Positions 10,885 through 21,230 of a stretch of 64,000 nt of DNA are shown piece by piece. The position numbers and the translations under genes are program-made. Source of the DNA: Porphyra umbilicalis. Taxonomy: Eukaryota > Rhodophyta > Bangiophyceae > Bangiales > Bangiaceae. The first letter of the stretch is position 1; the number at the start of each line of letters is the position of its first letter. Location: contig KV919130.1 of assembly GCA_002049455.2 (NCBI GenBank), forward strand, positions 1 through 64,000, given 5' to 3'. Below the pieces are notes generated by a model that ran no database searches, had not been told where the DNA came from, and saw only the letters and a list, made by a program, of their open reading frames with translations.

Positions 10885-11139
10885 GTCCCATGTGCGAGAA
10901 TTCTCGAACGGTCAACCTCTGTAAGGCGCAGTCAAACAGATGATAGCGCCCGTGTTCATGCGGCAGGGCGGTCAATTGTATTATGGCTGATCCCCGAATC
11001 TTGTCCTTGGGGACGGAGACAGAGACTGCCTGTGAATAAAAGCACTCTATTGGTCTAAAATGACAGTAAGGTAGAACCCAAGCCAATAGCAAGCCCGCAT
11101 TCGGTGCCAGGATCTTACACCCAGCAAAACTCACTGTTT

Positions 11140-12130
11140 GTTGCCGCTTGATCCGCTTTCATTGGCACGGAGCAAGCTGCACACGCGAGATCTTAAGATT
11201 CTCTACTGTCTTCTTGCCAGAAGTGCAGAAAAAAAGAGGAGCTGATGTTCATTTCCAGGCTGCATGGGCACATGTGAGCAATCAGGAGCACCAAGTCAGT
11301 CGCAGGGGCGCATTAGATTGGTGGAGAGAGTCGGTCCGCAAGTCAGTCTCTGTCCACCAGGACAAATTTTGGGAATCAGCAATATCAGGTACTTTCAAGC
11401 AGCCAGTCTAATGGGCAGTCTAGTCATGCAGCCTGTGTCGTCTTGCCGGACCTCCTGCATTGTCTTTTGCCGGACAATATTCCCGATCGTTTTCCGGATG
11501 GCTGGTCCCGTCATTGTAGGTTCATTCATGCGGACAGTTATGAGAAAGAGCACGCACGCGACCTCATGGAAGAACTCAGCAACCTTATCAGGGGCATTGC
11601 TTTGTGCCGTCTTTTTGCCGACGCAGAGCCACAGATTAGGAGCCAGGGTGGGGGACGGCTCACACTATTGAGGTGTGCTTTGGATCTTGTGGAGTGCCTG
11701 ACAAGTTCTCACGCATTGTGCCGCCGTTTACGTTTTCTAGCTGACGGCACGATGTTTCCGGATGCTCTTTGATGGAATGCCTCGTTTAGTTTCGTGCTTG
11801 ACATCGACGGAGCTCCCTCCCTTCTGTTCAGATGGCCCAAGCATACGGGTGCACCATATATAATCCCGCGCACAGTGGCTGAAAGTGACCGACGGCCCGT
11901 CATGCTATCTCTCTTGAATTTTGCACATGAGAAAGTCTCTCACAGCAGCGGGTCTGCTGACATGTCGCGATTGGCAAGGGCTATCGCACAGGCAGACCAA
12001 GAGAGAACCTGTGATAAAGAAAAGGCAAGAATATTGCTGACCTCCAAAGAATGGCTATTGCAGAGTGGTTGCAAACATTCAACAGCGTACGTGGACCAAT
12101 GGAAAGGCTAGGAATCATGTGAGCTCATTG
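11140..12130 (+). pseudogene. decayed coding remnant of an unidentified repeated gene
   Basis: Protein-like stretches sit in shifting frames. About 11443-11772 reads a 109-residue segment (LPDNIPDRFPDGW, ALCRLFADAEPQ), and 11794-12111 another. Near 12033-12118 a third frame gives NIADLQRMAIAEWLQTF. The last is matched by two other places in the window on the minus strand (12225-12330 and 20740-20850), so this is a repeated coding sequence, probably from a mobile element. No known domain is recognised. Stops and frame changes suggest it is dead. Confidence 0.45.
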
Positions 12131-12224
12131 TGGGTTGCAATGGCTCTGCGTGACTCCTGCAAGACACGATGATTGGCTTGCAAGATTACTGGCGGCAACT
12201 CTCAACCAATACTACAATTGTGGC

Positions 12225-12330
12225 TTGTCGAACAGCTAATCCGACTTCATTTGTATGCTGTGTCGTCGGCTCTGCCTGCCTTCTCTCCGCAACCGCCATT
12301 TTTTGGAGGTTAGCAATATCTCGACAGCCC
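12225..12330 (-). repeat. inverted copy of the DIA-LQ coding segment
   Basis: Read on the minus strand this gives CRDIANLQKMAVAERRQ. It matches NIADLQRMAIAEWLQ at about 12033-12080 on the plus strand. The two form an inverted pair about 100 bp long with a spacer of similar length. Confidence 0.55.
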
Positions 12331-12729
12331 ACCACGAAAGAAACACAGCGATAGCTGCTCAGATTCCTACAGCTGATGAGCGCAGCGTTTCCCATGAGAG
12401 CCGGAAGAATGACGGGACCGAAGGCCGTAGCACTGCAGGTCTGCGAAGATCAAAATTCGAAATCATAGCAGATCGCGAGAAAAAAATGAGAGCATGCTGG
12501 TGAAGAGTGCGCTCGAGAGCACCGCTCGAGGGAGATGGTCTGTACAGAACACTTCACCCGTCCTGTAGGATCTAAGCACTACGGACATCACTCCTTGATG
12601 AAGATGAAACAATGCAACAGACAAATCAGAGGATAAGAATGGAACAGCTGGGTAAGCCAGCAGCACGCCAATGAAGCCTGAAATCACACAAAATTCAGGT
12701 GATGCACGTTAAACTGGGAAGCACAGTCA
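12331..12729. other. gene-free stretch
   Basis: Nothing convincing is seen. Weak open frames on both strands are short and unrelated to known families. Confidence 0.35.
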
Positions 12730-13464
12730 TCACGGTCCCTCGTCCGACAAGTTGATGTCACTGGCAGCAGCGTCGCTCAGTTCATCCGGAAGCGTCTCCG
12801 TAATGGCGCCCCGAACGTTGTCACTTTCATGGCGAAGGAACTTGCGCAACTCGCCTTGTTCGACGTAGGCCTTGACTGTTGCGGAGCCAGCCGCGCGAAC
12901 AGACTTGCTGACGTCGCATGCATCCGTTCTAAAAAGCTCCCCAAGAAGAACAGCGGCGGTATCCATGCTGAGCATGCGCATGGTAATTTTACATCCACCG
13001 TCGAGAAGGAGTTGATGACGGCGATCGTGGCTACCGACTGATGCAGGGCCGTCTTTGTCTTCCACTGCCGAGGTGCTCGCCACAACAACACTTTGAATGG
13101 TGGCCTGTAGAACAAACGGGTCGAGATAGACCTCGAGTGTGCGGTATCCGAGGACTCGTGCCGAGTTACGCCTTCGATTGACCTTCATTCGCAGCCCTTT
13201 TCGCAAGGCGGCCCTGATTGACGCCTTTTCGATGACGTCAGTCGGTAGGATAGCATATGTCGTGCTCACAGCCTTTGTCATCACGGTACGAAGACAATGC
13301 GATGTTCCTCGGTTGGGACCTTCTAGATGGCCAGGTGGCCAAAGCCACGTCGAACAGTCATGCTTGGGCGCATCGTGCTTCGTACTATACCGTCCGTGTG
13401 CGACGTCCTTTCGATAGATCTTGTTCACCATGGCCTGTGCGTATCTGGAAAAGTGGGTACACAT
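12730..13464 (-). CDS. hypothetical protein, 244 aa
   Basis: A single open frame with balanced amino acid content, in DNA of even base composition where long frames are less likely by chance. It has a basic N-terminal half (AALRKGLRMKVNRRR) and an acidic C-terminus (SDAAASDINLSDEGP). No signal peptide, membrane segment or catalytic motif stands out. It lies between decayed repeats and a dead JmjC gene, so it may belong to a mobile element. I do not recognise a family. Confidence 0.35.
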   Translation of the reverse strand: MCTHFSRYAQAMVNKIYRKDVAHGRYSTKHDAPKHDCSTWLWPPGHLEGPNRGTSHCLRTVMTKAVSTTYAILPTDVIEKASIRAALRKGLRMKVNRRRNSARVLGYRTLEVYLDPFVLQATIQSVVVASTSAVEDKDGPASVGSHDRRHQLLLDGGCKITMRMLSMDTAAVLLGELFRTDACDVSKSVRAAGSATVKAYVEQGELRKFLRHESDNVRGAITETLPDELSDAAASDINLSDEGP

Positions 13465-13699
13465 GGTCGTTTGCCATGAGGATGAAACAAAGAAAGCAAA
13501 GAGAACCCAGTGCGCCAGATCGCAGAAACAAATATCAAGGTGACGATTAGCAGCGAGGACGGCAGAGAGCTATTGCAAGGCACAGGAAGCTGAAATGCGA
13601 CAAGATGACCGCGCCTCCGTGATACTAGGTTCCTTGCCTGGTGCTCGACCCTTATATCCTTCTCGAACGCGAGCCTTCGTTTCTGCGCAGCAGACCCGG

Positions 13700-14439
13700 G
13701 AGTCTACGGCGGCGTCATTGAGCTATAGTCAGAGTTCCCTACGCCCAACATTTTTCCGGTCCATGTTCCCTTGACACACAGAAGATTGGGATCTTCCATC
13801 CATCTCCTATCTCCAAGAAGTGGAGGCGGAGATATAGTCTGTTGTGCCTGTAGAGCAGAGGGACGACTTCGAGGAATTCATGAAGACGCACCTGAACCCA
13901 GAGATTCTGCGAGCCACGAATGGAGACGTCTGGAAGGTCCTCAAAAGAAAATGAGTATACTTCCTGCCCCCCATTCTCACTGACAGCGGCTTCAAGGCCA
14001 TCTCACTTCGTCAGAGAGTCGGCGACTACGTTATCACGGCGCCCGACGATATCCACGCTGGCTTCAACTCCGGACCAAATGTGGCCTCTGCCGTCAACTC
14101 TGCATGCTTTGGCTGGTTGTGGTTTCCAGAGACGCATCGTGTCAGAGCTTCAGCCAGCAGAAATGCCGATCTTTTTCCCATGGAGAAGCTGCTGACGCTC
14201 TCTTGCCAGCAATTGACGAAAGGCGAGTGGTGGTTCCAGACGCGGCCGCATTGCGCTACTACAATCCACGCGAGCTCCAGAAGGACGTTTGTTTCTTGAT
14301 CGATTACATGGCGGAGTACCGAGAAGCTACCTTGGACTTGATCGTCGCGCACGGAACAGACCTCCCGATGCTAAATACAGAAGATGTTGACACGGATGTC
14401 TACGCTTTCTTGAAGTCTGGGGCGGGGTGGAAGGTATAG
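13700..14439 (+). pseudogene. JmjC-domain histone demethylase relic
   Basis: One frame carries the JmjC core: PTFFRSMFP, then HTEDWDLPSISYLQ, SVVPVEQRDDFEEF, GDYVITAPDDIHAGFNSG and SAVNSACFGW. Three Fe(II) ligands are visible: His (13775-13777), Glu (13781-13783) and the later His (14054-14056). The pattern is closest to KDM4/KDM5-type lysine demethylases. The frame is broken by TGA at 13772, TAG at 13835 and TGA at 13952. The first two fall where the family has Trp. A frame change between 14190 and 14230 leads into a 65-residue tail (DERRVVVPDAAALRYYN...) that stops at 14437-14439. No JmjN, PHD or start region is found upstream. It is a pseudogene, probably 5'-truncated. Confidence 0.8.
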
Positions 14440-15423
14440 GGCTACGGTGTGAAGCATGTGGACTTCCTCGGCGACGGCGCGCTCTGCTCAGACTGCAGCG
14501 TCGTGTACTGGCTGGCAATTTTTGCATTCCTCACGTGCATCACGCACTTGAGCGACCACGTACCTTTCTACGCCAAGAAGCACTGCTGGCGCTGTGTTGC
14601 TGACGGCTTCAGCTTCGGCCATTTTGCGACATTCGCCCTCAATTGGTAGCGCTGCGAGCATTACTAACGTATGAGCACATTTCACGACGTGCGACAAGTG
14701 ACGCAGTAGCGGGTATGGCTCATAATAGGCACATGCTCGACTGCATCACATACTAGACTCGCAAGGGAAGTGGCGTGGTCGACAGGAGGATTACTCCGTA
14801 GTCGTCAGGTAGGAACTTGGAATGGTTGATTCCCGGCAGTCATGGAGGCGGAAGATGGGGCGGAAGATAGACCTACGGTCAGCGGTTTCAGAGTCACGAG
14901 AAGTGAACGCCCAGCAGTAAGGGCACGTGCGTCATCATTGCTTAAAATTAGATACCTGAGAGCATTGCATGCGGCGAATGTCCAACGGACCACGTGCGGT
15001 ATCTCATGCGATGTACATATATCCGTACGACACCCGAGCAGAGTGCACTTCAAGATGCTCATGCGGAGTACCGTTGTGCTGGCCGGAGAGAATCGACGTG
15101 CTCACGACGTGCTATAGGTTCAGCGCCTCCAAGTGCGTTTGTGGTTGCGGCTCGACACTCAGGCGGTGGTAGCATGCGCGCGACTGCACACGCCCAAAAT
15201 TGCATTTGCACTTCCGGCGCGAATTGTCCGAAATGGTGCTACTTGTCACGCAGACAATAAGGCAGGCGGATCTTGAAGCTTGCCGTCTAACCGTATTGTC
15301 TTCCTCACGTTGATTGATGAGGTGGATATAGGATCGTGGTGGTGTCCGTGGGAGCTTGATTGGGGGGACACGGAAATAAGGGGGTTGAGGTTGTCGCCGG
15401 CTTGCTCATGAGGGTGCGTTTTC
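14440..15423. other. gene-free stretch
   Basis: Only short overlapping frames are present. No motif, tRNA or repeat is recognised. Confidence 0.35.
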
Positions 15424-15972
15424 TTGAGGGGGTTCAGGCTAGAGGACTTGGCTCGAGGGAGTTGTGGTGTGATGATGGTGGTGTGGCCCTTGACCTTCTT
15501 GTGCACCTTGTTCGTCTCGGTCACCTTGTTGCTTCCCGTCTTCACTATAGTGACTCATCAGCTTCCTTCGATACCGCTTCTATCTCACGGTGGTCCCAAT
15601 GTCAGGACATATGACTATCCCGCGCCGTCCACAAGCCCTCCCGTCTCACTCCACACATACATACTGTCTATGAAGTCCCTCAGAGCACGACCAGCATCTG
15701 GCCGTGAGTTGGCGTTCTCCTCAAGAACCCGCGGATGTGGTGCGGGGTTCTCTCATTGTCACCACTCCGGCTGCGCCGCCTGCCCACTTTGTTGCCGCAG
15801 ATGTTCGGTATTGCTGCCATTGTACGCATCAGTTGCTGTCAGCTCGGCCGTCACCGCCGACTGCGTGCGGCCCAAGCCCAAGAACCACCTTCGTATCCCA
15901 GGTGAGAGACTGGCACTTCACAAAGCGAATGCTGTCGCCGACAGCCACACGCAGTGTCCTATATTCAGCTGA
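15424..15972 (+). CDS. possible small membrane protein, spliced
   Basis: The frame begins with a basic stretch and a strongly hydrophobic segment (VVWPLTFLCTLFVSVTLLL, then VFTIV). A good donor (GCC^GTGAGT) ends a first exon at 15703. An acceptor (GCCGCAG) opens a second exon at 15801 in frame, and CAG^GTGAGA closes it at 15901. A third piece would end at 15972. The result would be about 130 aa with one membrane anchor. Splice sites are good but nothing matches a known family, so this is tentative. Confidence 0.3.
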   Translation: MRGFRLEDLARGSCGVMMVVWPLTFLCTLFVSVTLLLPVFTIVTHQLPSIPLLSHGGPNVRTYDYPAPSTSPPVSLHTYILSMKSLRARPASGRELAFSSRTRGCGAGFSHCHHSGCAACPLCCRRCSVLLPLYASVAVSSAVTADCVRPKPKNHLRIPGERLALHKANAVADSHTQCPIFS

Positions 15973-16944
15973 TCGCAGTCCTGGTAGATGGATAAATCCT
16001 CAGCAGGAAAGAATGTGGGGCTGGTGCGCATAGCAGCGAGAAACAATCAAGCGATCTCGTGGCTCTTTGCAAGTCCCACCTGGACCCCCCTATCAGCCAA
16101 AAGGGTTGGCACCTAGCATCGCAGCACCGCACGTTTCCATCTAAAGCATCCTAGTTGTCCGCTATGGCCTTGAATAAGCCGCACGGCTTCCGCACGGCCC
16201 ACCCCCCGCAACCGCGGGAACTTCGTCATCCAGTATCGCATGTGGTCAAGGCGTGGCATCTCGTGTGGCACGTGAGCGCGGCAGTGAACTACACAGTGCC
16301 CTTGTCCTCACGCGAACCTCAAATGATCCCTATTGATAGAATCCCGCTGCAGCAGTCGCCTTCCGAGGGCGTTTAAACTCGTGTCACGTGTGCGTTGGCT
16401 GAAATTGGGGTGCAGTGCCAGACCACGCAATGCACGCCTTGATCAGGACTGAACAGCTCCTCATAAAGCCAGTATTAGCGCGAACTGCTGCATTCAAAGC
16501 CTTGCGATGCTCTCATGTCGTGAATCCGCAATGGCGGCGGCCAGGTTGGGCACGATGACAGGCCGGAGGCGCGTTCCAGCGCACCAACTGGGTCGTGAGC
16601 AGAACCTACCGCGTAGATGTATTTGCGAGACCTCCGTACTGGCAGCCAGCAAGTGCTTGCAGCATAGTCAGTGGACATGGCACAGCCTCTGTTTTTGCCT
16701 TTCAGACATTCGGTAGCCTCCCTAACATACAAGCAGGGGCGGCCGTTGAGCCAGCCCCAGAATGTGGGGCCCGACCGACCAACATTTCCGTTATCCTCCA
16801 GCCGCCGAGGCCATCAGTCCCTAACTGCTCTCATCCAGCACGTTCCACCACCCCTCACTCAGCTTCACGCGATTCCATGGTCCTCGCGCCGCTTCAGCTG
16901 TCCGCGCGTTCACCACGGCTCGTCCAACTGTCGTAACAGCGTTC
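15973..16944. other. gene-free stretch
   Basis: No supported gene or RNA. Frames are short and overlap on both strands. Confidence 0.35.
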
Positions 16945-17328
16945 TCACGCTGGTGTGCTGTTCACACCTGGGGCAGCCACAACAACGCGCAGGGCGCGTT
17001 TTGCCTTCTGCCTGGCCTCGAAATTGCTCCCAGCCACGCACAGCGTATGCGAGCGTGAGCAATACGGCAACGATGTTGATTGCCTGGTCTCAAGCCCAAT
17101 GAAGCTCTGAGTACACAAATCTAATCGCGTGTATACAAGCTCAGCAAGCTCGCCAAGTTGGCAACGATGCAGGTATCCCTTCGTTTTATCGTCCGCCCCC
17201 TCCATTCCTTCACCTTCCAGCCACTGTCCCTCGCTTTGCTTGGTGTAGGCTGCCTTCATTTCCACAAGCACAACATGACCAACTGTGAGAGCGACCACGT
17301 CGAGGTGCGCAGACCTGGTGACCCCCAC
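16945..17328 (-). pseudogene. possible PD-(D/E)XK nuclease-like fragment
   Basis: The frame contains HLDVVALTVGHVVLVEMKAAY, which fits the D-x(n)-ExK core of restriction endonuclease-like nucleases: a strand with Asp, then a hydrophobic strand ending Glu-Met-Lys. Such domains are common in mobile-element proteins. Only the core is seen, with no helix-rich flanks recognised, and no continuous frame extends it upstream. This is a motif-level suggestion. Confidence 0.25.
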
Positions 17329-20070
17329 CGCTCACGTTTGGGGGACGGCATCTTCAACGAGACCGACGACGACGACGCGGACCCTGCGGCGAGCCGCGCC
17401 GAGAGCACGTCTCGGCTCGGCAGCCCTCGCAGCTCCCCACTCCCTGTCGTTAACACGGGTGTGACCAAGAGCTGTAGTGGATAAAATGATAGAGGAGACG
17501 ACCACAGATCCTCTCTATCCCAACACGATGGCGGCGGTTACCCCTGTTCCAGTCGTGACAGGCGTCCACCAGGGCGTCACCGTGCCTCATTTGACAATAA
17601 CGACGGCCGACACGAGGACGCAGCGGAATCTCCATGCAGTCGCCTTGGGGATCACCGAAGCGGCGACGAGCGGCGCCGGACAAGTGTACCTGAAGATGGC
17701 CGCCCCTAAGGCGGGAGACCGCGGAGCCGCGTATTGCCGGACAGCTCCTTGCGCAATGTGAGGTCCGGCACACCTTACGACGACGGGGGCGACCGGCGGC
17801 GCGCTAGCCGCAGGCATTCTTTCTCGCGGTCTCACGAGTGCCGCTGCAGCGCAGACTGCGTGGCTGTCTCGAGCGAGAGAAACGGGAGGCGAACGCGCGC
17901 GTCCATCTCTATTGGCACGCGTGGAGCTCGGGAGCGGGCGTCGCGGTTCCGGCACACGGGAGACCGCAGCGCGCGCCGAGGCTTCGAATCTGTTCAAGCG
18001 TGTTCTGGCGACGGCAATGAAGGCCGCGCGACGACTGGTTCATGGCACAGACGGGACGGCTTGGCCTCTTACTCGCGAGGCACATGCTCGGCGCACACCG
18101 CTGTATATGAAATGTTGCGCGGGCAGCGGTTCTTCCGCCAAAACTGGAGCGACATCCCTTTGTACGCAACAGGCATCCGTACAAGAGATTGCGCCACCGC
18201 CCGTGGTGCTTATATCTTCCATGGGTTGCGCCAGATCACATCCCCGACGTATCCGAGATCTCAAAGCTCGCATTCGTCTGCCCCTGGCGGACGGAGAACC
18301 AACTGCCACGAACTCCCCTCCGAACAACAGCTTGGCCCCCCGCGAGGCCGGCGCCGCCAGCGACGCTGCCGCCCCTTCGCCGGTCGGCGCCTGCGCTGTG
18401 GGCAGTGCCGCTGCCAAGGACACCGCTTGCTCAGACCGCCGCGCGGGGCCTGGGTTCTTTCCTTCATATCGCGCATACGCCGAAGCACGAACGCGTGCAC
18501 CCCTCCCCCTCCATGTGCTCCGATACTGGCTTCCGCAGCGTCATCCTCGCAAGGGTCGGACTTCGCGGCTGCCGTGGCATTCGTAGCCACGACCCGAAGC
18601 CACAATGTCGCAGAGGAAACAGCCGTCAAGGCCAACAGCGTGATTCAAGAGCTGCGCCCAGCGCTTGCTAAGGCAGCGAGGGAGGCCAAATGACTCGACA
18701 TGCTGCAAGCTATTGTGAAGAAGACCGTTGACTGTGCCACGGAGATAAAGCAATACTTGCAGCTTGCCGTCGAGCACGAAGTAGGTGGCAACGAGTGAAT
18801 GCAATGAGGGTGCTCGCATAATGGAAAATTCTCTTCGTTGCTTTTTTCCAAGCGACCGCCTGTAAAGGAAACACACTGCCACCGAGACGACGAAGTGCCT
18901 AACGAGCGGCGGTCGCTGCGGCGGCTGCGGCGACGGACAGATGAAAGACAGCAAAAATGCGGCTCAACCACATCGGCATCCGCCAAGACCTCAAGCACCA
19001 CGCAGACCGACGACGACGGCGGGGCCGCAGCGCCCTCCGCCTCCCCTCAGCGTCCGCGGCCGTGACGCCGGCCGCCGCCACGTCGTGGCTCGACGTCCCC
19101 AGCAGCAGCCCCCAGTACGCCGTCTACCACAAAAGGCACGCATACGTCTGCGGCCGTCTTCGACAAGCGCAGGACGCGCCGCCGAGCGCTGCTAGCCACT
19201 ACGGCCAATGCGACGTCCGCCGACGCCGCCGCCGCCATGACGGCCGGCGCCTCCCCCACCGGGGCCACGGAGCGGCCTACCACTTTGCTGGTGAGAACGC
19301 GGCGGCGGGTGAGGCCCGGACGCACGCCACGCCCGCCACCAGCGGGGAGCACCCGCCCGCCACAGCAGGCGCTCGGAGTACGCCCGCGTCGAGCCCTCCT
19401 GGATGCTCGAACGGCCGAGCGTGCGAGCTAACACCCGGGAGGCGTTCGCCCGAAGAGATGAACACTGCGTCGGCGACGGTGGTGACCTACGGCCTGCCCT
19501 CCGGCCGGGGGGGCAGCATGTAGCCTGCGCCGCCGGCCGCCGTCGCTGCTGACTCTGCGGGCGTGCTCTGCCCGCTGCCGCCATCTCCGCCGCTGCCGAG
19601 CAAAGACGGCAGCTGCAGCGGCGACGCCAGCAAGCCCGCCGGCCGCCCACAAGGGTCTGGACCTGGACGGCTCAAACAGTGCGGCAGCTGGAGGCCTAGG
19701 AAAGAGAGGCCTTGGCTGGCTCTACACCCGCTCGCACCTCCGCGGTGATGGGGGCGCCTTCGCTGAATGACGGCGGCGCGCACGCGGCGAAGTCAAGGTA
19801 AGGTGCGCGGGCGCGGGGGAGCGGGTGTCCCCAGCCGAGCCCCTGGCTGCGCGCAAAATGGTGGCCGAGGCCTCGCTCATTTTTGCCTTTGCCTAGCTGG
19901 CGCCCCACGCGGCAGAGGCAGCGGCAGCGGCTGCCGCCGCCGCCACCCGCCGCCGGTCAAATAGGCGCAGCGATGGCGGCGGCGGCGCGCTCACGCCCAG
20001 CGGGCAGCCACCGCTGACACCGACAGCCTCTCCTTGCCCCCTTCTGAGCGCCTCTTACAGCGCTGTCCCC
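17329..20070 (+). other. GC-rich coding-like debris without a recognised gene
   Basis: Several plus-strand segments have the Ala/Thr/Ser/Pro content of real proteins in this genome: about 17740-18690, 19150-19430 (VFDKRRTRRRALLATTANA) and 19870-20290 (KPTPPESVALISAAMSVI). Stops and frame shifts separate them, for example a TAG at 19897. They could be pieces of one decayed gene or element polyprotein. No domain, zinc knuckle or polymerase motif is recognised. Confidence 0.3.
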
Positions 20071-20578
20071 AAAGCCTCTGTCACCGCTGTGGCGGCGAGA
20101 GAGGAGCACACGGGTGCCGCGTCGGGCACTATACCTGCTCTTCGTGCGGCCGAGGCGCCAGCCCCCGCCCCGATCCCAAAGCCCACTCCTCCCGAGTCAG
20201 TCGCCTTGATATCGGCGGCGATGAGCGTCATACGCACGGCCAGCCGCCACAGCGCCGCGATTACGGACACCGCCCACTGTACGTCCCGTAGCGAACAGGG
20301 ACACCTTGAAACAGAATCCATTCCGATAGCTAAAGCGGGAGGGGTTTCGTGCCACGACTGTTTGATGGAACTCAGTCGGCGTGTCTATAGTTTCCAAGTT
20401 AGAGTCGCCTTTATTACGGAATACAGCCGCTGCAGCTGGATCTGCGAAGTCCCGTTTGATGTGCTTTGAAAAGAGAATATGCTGCACTTACATATCAGGT
20501 AACCTTCTGAGCTCCTTGCCGCTCCCAACAGGTCGCACCTGTGCAAATTTTCAGCTTGCACAGTAGCGGCCTCCTGTA

Positions 20579-20743
20579 CGAGCTCCTTGCGTATTTGCCC
20601 AATCCGCCTCCTTGACGGCCACTTCTCAGGGCCAGGAAGGGTGTTCTCCTCTTGACGCATCATGTCATACTGCCTCGAGGACAGTCGAATTTTGCCAAAC
20701 GAGCTCCTTTCTTATTTGCCCAATCCGCTTGCTTGACGGCCAC
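20579..20743. repeat. direct repeat, 121-bp spacing
   Basis: A 44-bp block starting gagctccttgcgtatttgcc at 20579 recurs with few changes at 20700 (gagctcctttcttatttgcc), including the shared end ttgacggccact. It lies beside the minus-strand DIA-LQ segment. Confidence 0.7.
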
Positions 20744-20850
20744 TTGAGGAGCTCCCATGATTCCTAGCCTCTCCACTGGTCCACGTACGCTGTCGAATGA
20801 TTGCAACCACGTTGCAACCGCCAGTGTTTGGAGGCCCGCAATATCCAATT
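20740..20850 (-). repeat. third copy of the DIA-LQ coding segment
   Basis: The minus strand reads DIAGLQTLAVATWLQSFDSV, then RGPVERLGIMGA. It is clearly homologous to the plus-strand segment ending near 12120. Nucleotide similarity is high across gacagcgtacgtggacca and gctaggaatcatg. The reading continues to a stop at 20660. Confidence 0.65.
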
Positions 20851-20859
20851 GTACTATCT

Positions 20860-21230
20860 CAGTGACAGGAAAAAAAACGGCATCGCTGCAGTGCTATCGC
20901 CATTGACACGGTCGTGGTGATAATTTGATTGAACCTATTGCGGGCCAGACCGATCTGAGTCCAGAGAATATCTGGGACATCAGCTTGAAGAAACGTTCGT
21001 ACCACACGCCCAGTTAAAGGAGAAGATTAGGATCTGCCCACGATCGCCATTACAGTCAACAAGTAATGGTTCTTGGCTTTTCATCGACTTCTTGCGCCGT
21101 CTTCGCCGCGCCGATGACCTCTGTCTATGAATCTCCCCCCCCGTCCTATCCCCATCCACCTACCCTGACACTGACGCTAGGCGGCTTCTGCGGCAACATC
21201 AGCATATGCTCTTTGGTCTGAGTCGGTTTT
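20860..21230. other. region upstream of transposase copy 1
   Basis: No gene is seen. A pyrimidine-rich stretch (ctcccccccc) lies near 21135. No terminal inverted repeat could be matched with sequence beyond 24495. Confidence 0.35.

Noticed and set aside
20034..20291. Cys-rich plus frame (CHRCGG...CSSCGRG) as a zinc finger gene
   Set aside because: Spacing fits no known zinc finger, and the overlapping Ala/Pro/Ser frame looks more coding-like.
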